Positions 23,343-33,362 of a stretch of 64,000 nt of DNA are shown piece by piece. The notes under the pieces are model-generated. The model made no database searches. It was given only the letters and a program-made list of their open reading frames with translations, and was not told the origin of the DNA. Positions within the stretch are counted from its first letter, which is position 1. Every line of letters starts with the position of its first letter. A program made the translations under genes and the position numbers. This DNA comes from Guyanagaster necrorhizus (taxonomy: Eukaryota > Basidiomycota > Agaricomycetes > Agaricales > Physalacriaceae). The DNA lies in contig NW_025064944.1 in the NCBI RefSeq assembly GCF_019112545.1, forward strand, positions 78,993 through 142,992, given 5' to 3'.

Positions 23343-25300
23343 TCAATGGTCGTAGCTCACCGCAGACTGAGGATCGAAAAGCTGATAATGTGACGGAATT
23401 GGAGAACAATGAAAACTGGGTGGCAAACTAGTTGAAATAAAATCAGGGTCGGTGCGGAGAAATCCGTTTATTCGTGATTGGTCTGACCAAGCTTCGTCGC
23501 GCACAATCCTGCAATTCAACGGGTCAGTCACAACTTCAAGCAAGAGCGGATCCAGTCCACTTCTTTCACTAACAGTGATGCGCCCACCGAGGACAACGAA
23601 CATTGATTGCGGATAGAGCTTTTCCCGCATCGGATCAGCAACTGGGTTAGGATGAACTAATTCCGGAGCGCTCAGTTCAAGTACGAGATATTGAACGCGG
23701 AAGAAATTTACCTTTGCATTACTTTCTGGTTTAGCAGATGTCCGGAAAGAAAACGAGATCGTTCACAATTCCAGCTACTGTAAGAGACACTCTGTCGCTT
23801 CCGACCTCAATGGTATGCTTGCTTTGCTCCGCTCGTTACAATTTTCAATGCAGCATCGTCGATCGCGTAGCGGGACCTTGCACCAGAGTATTCTTGCGCT
23901 CGAAGGTTCGACTTGAAGAAAGATGACCATTTGAGGGTTATGTCAAGGTCGAGGACCCACACATTCGTCTGACAGCCCGAAGAGCGAAATAACCATGTCT
24001 CGGATACGGGACTGGACCTACGTGCTTGTGAGTATGGTCTCAATGATCAAGGGGACGTGACTGACACTCGTACCTTGACACTAAGGTAGCCTTGAGGGAA
24101 ATGATCATGAAGGCCTCGTAAAGGCAGGTGGATGTGTTGGAGTCCTAATGGCGAGATCCTGGTGAGTAGGGCATTCCTTAGTGTAGCGACATCAAGCTCA
24201 TTGGAAACAAGGAAAGACATTACCGTGATCGAGCAAGCTGTGGTGTGGAGGAGCGCGGTATAAGACGATTTGGATTCTGCTATGAATTCTCTACAGTCTG
24301 TCCGACGCCGATATCAATATGGACAGGAGGACCACTTGCTCAGTAAAAGGGTTGATGAGATCTGGCGTCGCGTTGCGCGCGATGAACAAAACCAAAATAG
24401 AATCACTTGATTCTTTATGGGTTGGCCCATCGGGTTCGATGACAACAGCACCAGACCACTCATACCCTCAGCCTTGCTGGGAATACAGATGCAGGTGATA
24501 TCCATATCCACCATCTTCTCCTGTGCTTTACCCACCATCCCCATCATAGGTCCCAGCTGCATGACATCCCTGATCGTCCTCTTTGGTGTGGTCACCTGTG
24601 CCACACTTCTCTCAGTCTATATTCGTTCCTAGAGGGACAGGGGAATACCTTGTAAAATGCGAGATGCCATTGCTAAAAACCATGGTGAGCATGTCAGAAC
24701 ACGATGCACAGTCCCTCAACACGCCGACACTTCACAATCGGTCGTCCATGGATCCATCTGTTTGGCTTGATACCTGCCCTCTATCCCGAACGATGGGCTT
24801 TCTATTTTAGAGGAGTTCCCAGATGACGTATTGTTCCCCGGTACTCTTGGTGGTTCTTGTTGACTTGGCTCGGCAAACCGCAATACGATTTAGGAAGATC
24901 CCGGAGAAATGCAAGGTACTCTGGTGCATAACGTTCGGGTTGCGCCATGCATCATCAGCTAGGAGTTGTTAGGAAGGGGTCCTTAGGCTGTATTGATGAA
25001 AAGAAGACGCACCTATGCGCTGGCCCCGACGACCAGGAGTTTCCTGTCTAGCAAGAGGTCTTAATGATAGCGATGGTACGGCGCTCAGCCCACTGGAACT
25101 GACGAACGACGACATTACGATGCTCCCGCCTCACCGATAGGTCTGGAACAATTGGTAACTGCTCCTACCTCGCCGCCTTGGTCGCTCGATACCCCACATG
25201 AGCATATCGACTGATGAGTGCAGACAATCGGATGGTTGGAGCTGGCCACCCCCAGTAAAGCTACAGGTATAACTGATTTTTTTTCCTTCAGCTCCATGTA
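23343..25300 (-). pseudogene. Unidentified gene relic, block copy 1
   Basis: Three stretches of this minus-strand region are matched in 47.57-49.63 kb and 62.15-64.0 kb. One is around DEAWSDQSRINGFLRTDPDF (23450-23510), one around WSSFFKSNLRAQEYSGARSR (about 23870-23930) and one around QLGPMMGMVGKAQEKMVDMD (about 24490-24560). The last is almost base-identical to 63121-63470. No protein family is recognised. Compared with copy 2, this copy has stops in the frame equivalent to 49037-49390. The likely first exon begins near 25297 (MELKEK). It always lies directly upstream of a PP2C copy on the same strand. Confidence 0.5.
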
Positions 25301-26242
25301 CGATTAAAACAGGTTCGTGTCCGTACCCTTCCAACGCCTTTTTGGAACGAGTCCCATCGGTAGATATGGGTCCGTTCCTCCAAGGCGTTCATCAAGGAAA
25401 TCCCTGTTATTCTTGCGAGAAATCGTGGGTGTTGGTTGATACGAGAAGAGGAGTGAGCGCCGTCGTCATGATGGAAGAAAAGGAGAGAGGGATGGCGACG
25501 AACTCGATGGGCCCACCCGATATCCGAGTCGTCACATTCCGAGTCACAGCCTCTTTCCTTCCTCGCCCTCAACGTCCATGCAGCCCTCCACATAAGGGCG
25601 CTCCTCTTTTCGTCGTTGCGCCTCTCTTTCCAGGACCTTTATCTCTCCAGACGTCGAAGAAGGGAAATAGTGGGAACAGGCACAGGAAATGGTTCTGTTT
25701 TCCCCTCTTCCTCGTATTACTGCTTCGCTGACTATCAACAGCAGCATGCTCGTTCCCTTTCCTCGTTCCTTGGTCTGTCTGTAATGGCGCCTAACATGCG
25801 AACTGCAAAGCGCAAAATTCAGAGTTGGCTAACCTATTGATTTGGGATGGCGAGCGTGTGTCGTCCTCGCTGCTTTACTATCCATTCAATATTGACACTG
25901 GCGCCCAGGATTTGAGCTATTCATTCTGTCAGAGCGGCACAACGTTCTCAGCATGGACGACGAAATCTCTGCATGAACTGACATAGTCAACACCACTCCG
26001 ACCGGAAATTCAGATTCTCTGTCAGCGCATGGTGTGTCTGCAAAGCGGATATATGCGCTTGAAAAGACGGGCTGGGACGCGTATATTGCTCTTCGTATGA
26101 TTTTTCTAAGGGTGGGTGTGCTGCAGTATCCTCAGTGAATCTCTGCTATCAATAACAATACCAGTTCTTTGCGCGACCACATCGTTTAATAACAGAAAAA
26201 CCTATCCATGACGAATGTACCGCCGACGTTCAGTCCGCCGAT
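25301..26242. other. Intergenic, no gene recognised
   Basis: Short overlapping frames only (for example 25342-25731 plus and 25288-25593 minus). I see no domain, splice pattern or repeat that I can support. Confidence 0.4.
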
Positions 26243-26700
26243 GTGAAGGAGGTTCCGTTATTCGGTTCTCAGTCATTATGTTTTGAGAGTATACCAGCCA
26301 ATACCGTCGTCGAAAACAAGTACTACAGAGTCTATAACACCATCCTTTCAAATGAACGCTTTCCTGAGGATATCTTCACTATAGGATCCCAATACACGTT
26401 ATCTAGCGCCCAGACTGGCGGCATCGGTGCTATCAATTTCGTCCTCGAGTCGACGACATGCCCGTTCTCTTCCTAGAGATCAAGCCTCCCTCCCACTTTT
26501 GGCATGTCACGGTATCGACGATAGTTGAGGGTAATCAGATGAGGAGCGAAGTCCTTGGCTTGTATGACCTATGTCGTACTTGAAGGTTGTACGGGATCAA
26601 TGCCATGGAAAAGAGGCTCTCCGTCTATACCGTGACAAATGGCTCTGTCACGCTCGAGTTCATTCCTACGTTGCTCGCTCGTGCTCTTCGGCATTGAGAT
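26243..26700 (+). pseudogene. Remnant of a fungal PD-(D/E)XK-nuclease-like protein
   Basis: The plus-strand pieces read NTILSNERFPEDIFTIGSQY, then after a frame change VLFLEIKPPSHF (about 26470), and later LYGINAMEKRLSVYTV (about 26590). The LEIKPPSHF string with an upstream acidic residue is characteristic of a basidiomycete family of unknown-function proteins that resemble PD-(D/E)XK nucleases (ExK motif); that family link is from memory of the motif, not a search. The frame is broken by a shift near 26460 and a TGA near 26580, so this is a relic. No start or end can be placed securely. Confidence 0.45.
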
Positions 26701-27352
26701 GTTACAATACAGGAAGGCTACGTTCATGGCAATCGTTGATGTGAAGCGGATGGTTCGAAGCCTTGATCGTGTGTATTCACCCATGTAATTTCCAATCCTC
26801 TGACCCTGTCCTATGCTTTTAGAAACATATATATTTCTCAGTTTCTCTTTGAGTACTCATGCGCGCTTCTCATGACATAAGTCAATACTTATGTCACGCC
26901 ATTACTAACCTCGTTAAGTGGTACTTCCCCCCTTGTTTACGCGTTTATGTGTACAATCTCTTACAAGTCACTCGAAACCATTAAAATGAGTTGCAGTCCA
27001 TCTGGAAATACCAACCCGTTTCTTGGGGATGTTCCGTTCTCCTGTGTGCGTCGTGGGGTAATGATACTTCTTTGGCGTCACTGCCGAAAGAACGTCTCGC
27101 AGTCTGGCCTATAGTCTACTATTGCAGGTCCCCGGGTATTAGATGTCTAGGCATCGCGTAGCACCCGTCGTTCAATTGTTTTCGCCTGGGTCCCCAGTCG
27201 AGGTGGATGTCTACTCGCTTAGTGTGGAATGGAAGTACGAAGTAACAGGTTCGTCCTTTTTCTCTTGTGTTCTTTCCCTGATGTGAATCTCGACCATCGA
27301 AACAATATACTCTCGGGACTAGACATGACTCCGGGACCCCCATGGCTCGACG

Positions 27353-27361
27353 TATATAAAG
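27353..27361 (+). promoter_or_regulatory. TATA box of mini-gene copy 1
   Basis: TATATAAAG, preceded by CGACG in both copies, 44 bases before the ATG at 27405. The spacing suits a transcription start shortly before the coding region. Confidence 0.65.
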
Positions 27362-27404
27362 GAATGCGAATTATGACCGACCCTGCCCGCCTTTGCGAAA
27401 GAAA

Positions 27405-27572
27405 ATGTGGTCATCCTCGTTCTCACCAGCCTTCGTCTTCTCGTCACTGCAACTTTATGAGGCAACGCGTAGAATTTACTCTTCGATTCCAGTGAAACGT
27501 GCGGAATCTTTGCCCCAATGCTGCCATTGTGGTTGGCGAGGCGCGCATGCCCCGAGATGCCCTTTCCAGTAA
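27405..27572 (+). CDS. Small Cys-rich protein, 55 residues, copy 1
   Basis: The frame is MWSSS, a Ser/hydrophobic N-terminal half, then AESLPQCCHCGWRGAHAPRC and PFQ, stop. The C-terminal 22 residues match the copy at 40614 at all but one position (R for G), while the N-terminal half has diverged and differs in length by exactly five codons. That pattern, with the shared stop and TATA box, indicates selection on this frame. The CCHC plus H and C arrangement could bind a metal ion. I do not recognise the family. A GTAAAT donor-like site overlaps the stop in both copies, so a longer spliced form is possible. Confidence 0.55.
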   Translation: MWSSSFSPAFVFSSLQLYEATRRIYSSIPVKRAESLPQCCHCGWRGAHAPRCPFQ

Positions 27573-28349
27573 ATGAAGTTCACCCAATAGATCCTTGGCT
27601 AATGTTATTCGTGGTGCGTCTTACTTCGTCCTATGCTAGGACTTCCGCTCATCTGACGCACGTAGAACCTGCCAATCTCACACCGCGCCACTCCCATAGA
27701 ATTCATAGATACAGATGTGCGCCACTGTTCCTCGCATTCTTGTTATCTATCACATATATGTATTCGCTAGTCCTGCTCTTACTATTTACTGTACTCTAGG
27801 GTGTACCAGCTGTAGAAGGGCTAGTTATATTTTGATTCCACTATTTTCGGTACCTATATAACACTCTAGCGCGTCTCCTTCAGTTTTTCATGCGAAGAAG
27901 AGACTGGAACAACGTGTAGCGTCGCATTTTAGACGATGAGTCTTGAATTATTTGCTTCGGTCTTGTCTAAAGTGGCAAAGAAATGTGTGATTATGCTAGT
28001 ACGTACCACTATTTTGACATGCTCGAGACGTCAGAGCATACGCCCTTCCCGGAAGTGCTCTCTACTACGACATTGACTATTGCCTTCACGAGCCACTTGT
28101 TTGCTGTGCGCAAATGAAAACCAGGTGTTTCTGCAGTATCCTCGTCAGGTACTTATCGAAAGAACGAAAATAAATGGAACGCGTACCGTGATCCATGGCA
28201 TCACACCTGCCCCTTAACTTCCACTGAGGTGGGGTCCCAGAAACAGCCTTGAACCGCCACGAATTCCTATCCCAAGACGTGTTTGATCTCTCTCTAACGC
28301 AAGAAGAAGCGCGTTTCTGTCAAGCTGTGTACAAATCGCTGTGAACAAA

Positions 28350-28589
28350 TGTTGGGGAATATCCATCGTATACCCGTTCCTTTCCTTTCGATCGTCACTC
28401 GTTCCTGTTTACCTTACATATGTTATCCCCTGTCCTTACTCGACCACTATATAGTTCAGCCGTAGTTACCTAAATACCTCAGTCATTCCACATACGCTGT
28501 GCCCGACTGAGGTGTATATAACTTACCATGTCTGTTATTATGTTACTCACTCCCTTTCGTAGCTTCTTACTTACATCCTTCTGTCAATA
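28350..28589 (+). repeat. Solo Ty1/copia LTR with target-site duplication
   Basis: It starts TGTTGGGGAATATCC and ends CTTCTGTCAATA, like the LTRs at 51861 and 57244, and contains CACTATATAG and the CGACTGAGGT string. The 5-base direct repeat ACAAA flanks it (28345-28349 and 28590-28594). Length is 240 bp. It lies about 260 bp upstream of the broken PP2C copy B. Confidence 0.8.
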
Positions 28590-28848
28590 ACAAACATAGA
28601 TGGGTTTGACGATTGGGTCGGGCTACCGCTATTTCAAATCACATCTCTGATCAATTTATGATGGCCCTCTACCACTGCTCTTCTGACTTTCTTCGGCAGC
28701 CTGGTCCTTCGGCTCGAATATACGTTTTTGATCTTTATACCCAGAAACTCCATGTGCTATTCCCCTTGTTTGGACAGTCATCACACGCGTAATTGACTTG
28801 GACCTCTCTATATTCTAACTGTGGCTCTAACACAAATCATCTGGCTTA

Positions 28849-29571
28849 ATGTCAACATCGCCTCATTCTCTTCATGACTGGCCGGAGCTGTTCACTCAAA
28901 TGTGCAGTTCCACCATTTCTGCTGGTATACACTGCGTTACATTCCAAACCACCCCTGGAACCCCCCAACGAAGACCGATTTGTCTCCCAGGAACGGGATG
29001 TGGATGGTCGGGGCACGGGGGAGACTGCACAGCTGAATATAGTGCTGCCACGCTTCCAGGAAGGATTGAAGAACTGCGCGGGGTCGTTGAGCGATACCAG
29101 GGCTGGTCCCGAAGAAGATATACGAAGCGGGTACAAGAGATCGTGAATTGTCAGATCTACTATTTTGATAAAGGACTCGGTGACGCCATCAAGGAACTCT
29201 GCCCCGATCCGTCATTGTTCGACGACGAACAAGGACGCAATCTCGCGAATGCCAACAAGGATGTATTTCAAAGAGCGTACTATGGTTCTACACTTGCAGT
29301 TGCTCTCCTCGACAATGAGCGAAACCATCTATGGGTAGCTGGACTGTGTGATTCCACTGTCGGTGCGTTACCTTCGAGTTACCCCCGATTGTACATGACT
29401 CTTTTGGAAATACGACTGGCATATACGTCACCGGAAGGATATGGTGATGGGAAGCGGCTTTTGACACTCCATAGCAAGCACACCCCTTTGGAATACTTCA
29501 CAATTATGCGTCATCCCACAATAGAGAAGACAACAATCGTACAAGACGAACGTCTACTGGGAGTTCACTGA
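28849..29571 (+). pseudogene. PP2C-like gene, broken copy B
   Basis: It is a close relative of copy C (35005). The start MSTSPHSLHDWPELFTQM and the exon-2 part GHGGDCTAEYSAATLPGRIE are clear. A frame change follows TPGT, and the segment WKFLAVLD plus the first intron is deleted, so DGHGG cannot form. The GDST motif has become CDST. Exon 3 runs to DERLLGVH and stops, and the whole C-terminal exon is absent. Similarity to copy C also covers about 240 bases upstream (28600-28848 against 34770-35004). Confidence 0.8.
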
Positions 29572-29729
29572 ACAGGATGTTCAGTGGACATCGTCCCAAG
29601 CTAAAGTCGTCGTGCATTCCTGGGTCGACGTACTTCCACCTTATCTCGTGGTAACACTTGAATTGCAAATCCACACCCAGGATGTTTATGTTAGCCCTCG
29701 AGGCCTCAGGGAAAGGTAATTCCATTGTG

Positions 29730-29815
29730 CCATGGCTAGAGGTTATACGTTCCTTGTGCATTGGTTGTTGCGGACAGAGGGATGGGTTCGACTCCCACCT
29801 GGAGCGATATTTCTG
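29730..29815 (+). repeat. tRNA-like module (A-box and B-box)
   Basis: TGGCTAGAGG near 29732 fits a polymerase III A-box, and GGTTCGACTCC at 29785-29795 is a B-box followed by CCACC. I could not find a closed acceptor stem. It is the most upstream member of the cluster that continues at 31.5-33.4 kb. Confidence 0.4.
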
Positions 29816-29961
29816 CGGCAATGGTATCATTTTATGGATGTAAATCCTCGTACCGATTGGACGGAAGCTATTGTTATTGCGTTATGTAGTATCGCATCAT
29901 GCTATTTTTCATTCAAGAGCTCTCTGCATGCTGGTCTAACGCATCCACAGAATGTGATAGG

Positions 29962-30980
29962 TCATGTAATCAAGGCCCGCGGGGCATAAATCCACTTGAC
30001 CACGTCCTCCGCTCCCTCCTCGCCCTGCCCTGTCCCAAGTGCAAACACCAAACTAACATGATTATGCCCCTTGTGCGACAAACTCCTCGTACGACGTGCC
30101 TCTTGCCTTCAAAGCTACGCCGAATTTCTCCAGAGCGGGGTTCAAACAAGGGATATCCCTCTCACCAACACCGAGCAACGGCCTCGGATTCGGTACACTC
30201 GCCGAATCTAACAACGCTAATGGCACTCTCTGCTTGGCCTCAACGCCTTCACCGTAATACAGCCGGACGGAATTTTTTCATATCTGGTGGCATGTCCTCA
30301 AACATGTACGGACCGCGCCTTTGATACGGGGTTGCAAAGTGGAAGAGTACAGCAGCTCCAGGAGGGCGAGGATGGTGAACATGTTCATCCCCCCCCGCTG
30401 AATGGCCGAGGAGATAGATGTCAGAGTCGGGGAAGGACAGGTTATCCACGACCCATTGTATTGCATCGCCCTCGCCAGGGAACTGTACACAAGAGTCGAC
30501 GAGGTGGCAGTCGGGGACGGTGATGAACCCGCGGGTGGCGAAGAAGGAGCCGAGGTTGTGGCAGATGATAGACGCGGGGGCCGGGAGCGTGCGCGAGCCT
30601 GTGTGGAATCCGCCACCATATGAGAAGACGAGGATCGGGGTGTCGGGCCGAGCGTCGAGGGCATGGCGGTCGGTGGGACCATATTGGTGTGTTTCTCGCG
30701 CGGTCTTCTCGATTGGCGCGCATTTGGTTTCGAGGATGGGGGACGAACGTGTTTAGTGCTATTGAAGGTTATCATCGTTGATTTCTCTCCCTTGGATCTC
30801 TGCAATTTTCTCCATATTTTGGTGGATGTCTACGACCAGTTCCGCTGCCTTTTGTGCTGTAAGTCATCTCAAATGGTACATGGAATGCTGCTATGCGATT
30901 GATGAGCTGCAGCTCGACTCGGTCGAAGATGGGCGAGAGGCATTACTCGCCGGCCAACATCAAATGGAAAGATGACGCGT
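29962..30980 (-). pseudogene. Alpha/beta hydrolase gene with frameshifts
   Basis: The minus strand reads YGPTDRHALD, TPILVFSYGGGFHTGSRTL (oxyanion GGG), FFATRGFITVPDCHLVD, and the nucleophile elbow LLGHSAGG (about 30388). It continues MFTILALLELL and PPDMKKFRP, then YYGEGVEAKQRVPLALL, and ends with GHNHVSLVFALG (catalytic His, about 30045-30080) and stop at 29962-29964. This is the kynurenine-formamidase/BD-FAE-like hydrolase group. Three frame breaks occur: a run of eight G just after GHSAGG, a shift before YYGEGVE, and an extra G directly before GHNH. Either it is a pseudogene or the homopolymers are misread. The 5' end, perhaps near 30940, is uncertain. Confidence 0.65.
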
Positions 30981-31482
30981 GAGGAACAGGGAGTGTGCGA
31001 GCTTGTGCTGGATGAGGTTCAAGAGGGAACTGCAAATTCAAATCGGAACTGTCACAACCTTTCTGGTTTATCGCCGACAGGCAGTGGCAATTCGATGTGC
31101 GAAGGCACATTTACTACCGTCGCTCACGCGGCGTTGAATGTTATCTACATCATGGTTCCGCTTCAATCTCACTCTGTTCTCCAGTGTCATTGGCGCCCCA
31201 ATTCAGCAGATTTGGCAGGTCATCTTCATTGAAGTGACTGTCTGAGTATGCACTGGACCACGGTTTCTGGACGAGAGCCTGCGTACCGTGCTCCAAAACA
31301 TCTCTGGCGACTTGGTTACAAAAAAAACGCGACTCTTCGCGAACAACCAGTCTTTTGAACTCGATGAACAAGTACATAATGACTAGCTGTTTGAACTGCG
31401 CGAATTGTTTCTGATCTTTCCCTCGCCGAAGGCTTGTACTTGTACTTTGGAGATAGTATGCACTCCTCGGCGTAGACTTCCA

Positions 31483-31557
31483 TCCCTTTGGTGGCGCATC
31501 AGTTCTTGCACTCGCATCTCCTTCACGGAAGCTAGGTTTAATTCCCAGCTAAAGGGT
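31483..31557 (+). repeat. tRNA-Glu-like relic
   Basis: The 75-base stretch has an acceptor stem CCCTTT with AAAGGG (six pairs), an A-box-like GGTGGCGCATCAGTT, and an anticodon-arm-like CCTTCACGG with TTC in the anticodon position. The T arm is AGGTTTAATTCCC inside a longer AGCT helix. Position 33 is C instead of T and one stem pair is lost, so it is probably not a working tRNA. About 20 bases downstream are six T followed by GCAAACCCGGAGATGACTC, a tail shared with the module at 32219. Confidence 0.5.
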
Positions 31558-32005
31558 TATGCCATGAGTTGTCATCGTTTTTTGCAAACCCGGAGATGAC
31601 TCTAGAGTCCCAGAGTCCCCATTCAAGTTCTCTCTTTTATAATCTTGTGGTTGTCCTCACTGCAGACACTTGACAGCTTGTGCTCATCGCTCAGTTATAA
31701 ATCAACTTTGGGGTAATTGAAAGAGTGGGTATTTTTGTTGTATTCCCAGCCTGCGGGTTTCTTTGGTCTGTGTTCAACATCCCTTTTGACTAACTGGAAA
31801 TAAGCGCCCAATCTACGGGGTTTGAATCCATGGGAGAAAATCTACATGCTGTAGTCTCCACATTTTATTCGGCTTTTTGTTCGATAGACAGCAAGAACTA
31901 TTCTCCATGATTTCCCACTTGAAGTACCGCAATTTGTTCGGCAAGGTTCAGGGACCTCGTCTTCTTGTTTCTTCTAGTCTTTTCTCCCCCCTCTTTCCCC
32001 ACCAT

Positions 32006-32066
32006 GGTCTCTTTCAGTGCAACGGTTAGTGGATATCACATCGTGTGTTCGATTCTCTTAGAGATC
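32006..32066 (+). repeat. tRNA-like module without anticodon arm
   Basis: GGTCTCT at 32006-32012 pairs with AGAGATC at 32060-32066 (seven pairs, one wobble). Between them are a D-arm-like GTGCAACGGTTAG and a B-box-like TGTTCGATTCT. The spacing leaves no room for an anticodon stem. Two more modules with the same 5' strand lie at 32692 and 32895. Confidence 0.55.
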
Positions 32067-32218
32067 AATGTCCAGTACGATTCGGGGCCCTTCAAACTTT
32101 TTGTCATGCCTCCGTTCCACTTCTGCTGTTCTGAATTTAAGAAGAAGATGTATGCTTCCTTGACCAGCATCCTTTGTCCCTTTGATGGTGTATCGGTTCG
32201 TACACACACATTTACCAG

Positions 32219-32300
32219 GTTCGACTCCAGCTACAGGGTATTCCTTGTTTGCTCGTATTTTTTTTTTTGGCAAACCCGGCGACGACTCCAGACTCCAGTT
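32219..32300 (+). repeat. SINE-like 3' part: B-box, T-run, conserved tail
   Basis: It has a B-box GGTTCGACTCC at 32219-32229, then a run of 13 T from about 32258, then GCAAACCCGGCGACGACTCC. The same tail occurs after the tRNA-Glu-like relic (about 31576). A shared tRNA-like head and tail is what a SINE family would show. Confidence 0.45.
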
Positions 32301-32544
32301 GATCATCTAGCTAGCAATCCGTGTTCACATCGACTGTCTTCGCTGAAGATTAAACCTAGCAATCACCTTGGTATCCTTATATGTGTCGGAGTGATATGGC
32401 TCGATGCATATACGTTGACTTTGAAAGCGCAAACGTAGAACCGCTTCTCTTCTATTATACTCCCACTTCCAGCTTACGGGATTTGGTGCGTTCCTTTTCA
32501 CTTCACTTCAGTGTCAGCTTTGACTATCTGGAGCGAACCTACTG

Positions 32545-32560
32545 GGTTCGACTCCCAGCG
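32545..32560 (+). repeat. Isolated B-box/T-arm
   Basis: CTGGGTTCGACTCCCAG forms a perfect five-pair T-arm-like hairpin around a TTCGACT loop. I could not define the rest of a tRNA around it. Confidence 0.35.
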
Positions 32561-32691
32561 AGAAAATTAGCAGATCTGTTATCATTTGAATTTTGGCATT
32601 TCCTCTACCTCAAGAGATATTCTTCGCAGGGGGTGCGGCAACTTATTCAGGAAGACCTCGACTTCTTCAAGTTGTTTCACACGCTACTACG

Positions 32692-32751
32692 GTCTCTGTC
32701 GGTACAATGGTTAGTGTACATCGCATCATGGGTTCGGTTCCCCCAGAAATT
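32692..32751 (+). repeat. tRNA-like module without anticodon arm
   Basis: It starts GTCTCTG, has a D-arm hairpin GTACA/TGTAC around the loop ATGGTTAG, and the B-box GGTTCGGTTCC at 32731-32741. CAGAAAT then pairs with the 5' strand at six of seven positions. Confidence 0.5.
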
Positions 32752-32894
32752 AACAACATCACCCTATCAAAGATGAGAACTTTTTCTTGCCTTTCTGTCT
32801 GTTAAATTTCTGATTTCAGAAGAAAAATGCATAGACGGATGCGGTTCGTCAGGCAACGCAGGCATGAACTTGTCTTTGTCCTAAACCCCACCAT

Positions 32895-32957
32895 GATCTC
32901 TGTAGTGCAACAGTTAGTACTGTACATCACATCTCGGGTTCGATTCCCCAAAAGATT
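32895..32957 (+). repeat. tRNA-like module without anticodon arm
   Basis: GATCTCT (32895-32901) pairs with AAAGATT (32951-32957) at six of seven positions. It contains GTGCAACAGTTAG and the B-box GGTTCGATTCC at 32937-32947. A run of six T, a possible polymerase III stop, follows near 32980. Confidence 0.55.
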
Positions 32958-33307
32958 ATCTGGAAGAGTTTTGCAACCTTTTTTGTCGCTCCACTGTCGT
33001 TTTTGCTAGGGCCCGCAAGTTCTGATTTTCGAGCAAAACACATAGGTGATTCATTACATAACTAGTTTTACAGTGAGCGCATCAACGACTATATCTAGTC
33101 CTTTCAACTCTTGGGCTAGACCGGGTGGTGCCGATAGGACTTTATGCAAGACTCATCTCCCTGGCACCCGCTCGTTCTAAATTCCTAAACACTCTCCTGC
33201 ACACCCAACATTTTATAATACCCTCATTACTTGATCTGATGATGCGCAAGGCCAAGGTGGGTTGCTTCTTTTGTTACTGAGCATTGCTGATTCCTGCCAG
33301 GACTCAT

Positions 33308-33362
33308 TCTCTGGTAGTGCATCGGCCACTACATGCTGTCGGGTTCGACTCCCAACCAGAGA
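33308..33362 (+). repeat. tRNA-like fold without anticodon arm
   Basis: TCTCTGG (33308-33314) pairs perfectly with CCAGAGA (33356-33362). A five-pair D-arm-like hairpin TAGTG/CACTA (33315-33319, 33327-33331) and a T arm GGGTTCGACTCCC (33341-33353) are present. Only about seven bases separate D and T arms. Confidence 0.5.

Larger units (their letters stand above)
26880..27865 (+). repeat. Duplicated segment carrying the Cys-rich mini-gene, copy 1
   Basis: Similar in the same orientation to 40070-41095. Shared strings include CTATAGTCTACTATTG, GTCTAGGCA(T/C)CGCGTAGCACC, CGACGTATATAAAGGAA and TGTACTCTAGGGT(G/A)TACCA. The similarity covers about 500 bases of upstream DNA, the mini-gene and about 290 bases downstream. 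Confidence 0.7.

Noticed and set aside
29730..33362. CRISPR-like array, because of repeated short motifs
   Set aside because: The spacing is irregular, the motifs are tRNA B-boxes, and the host is a eukaryote.
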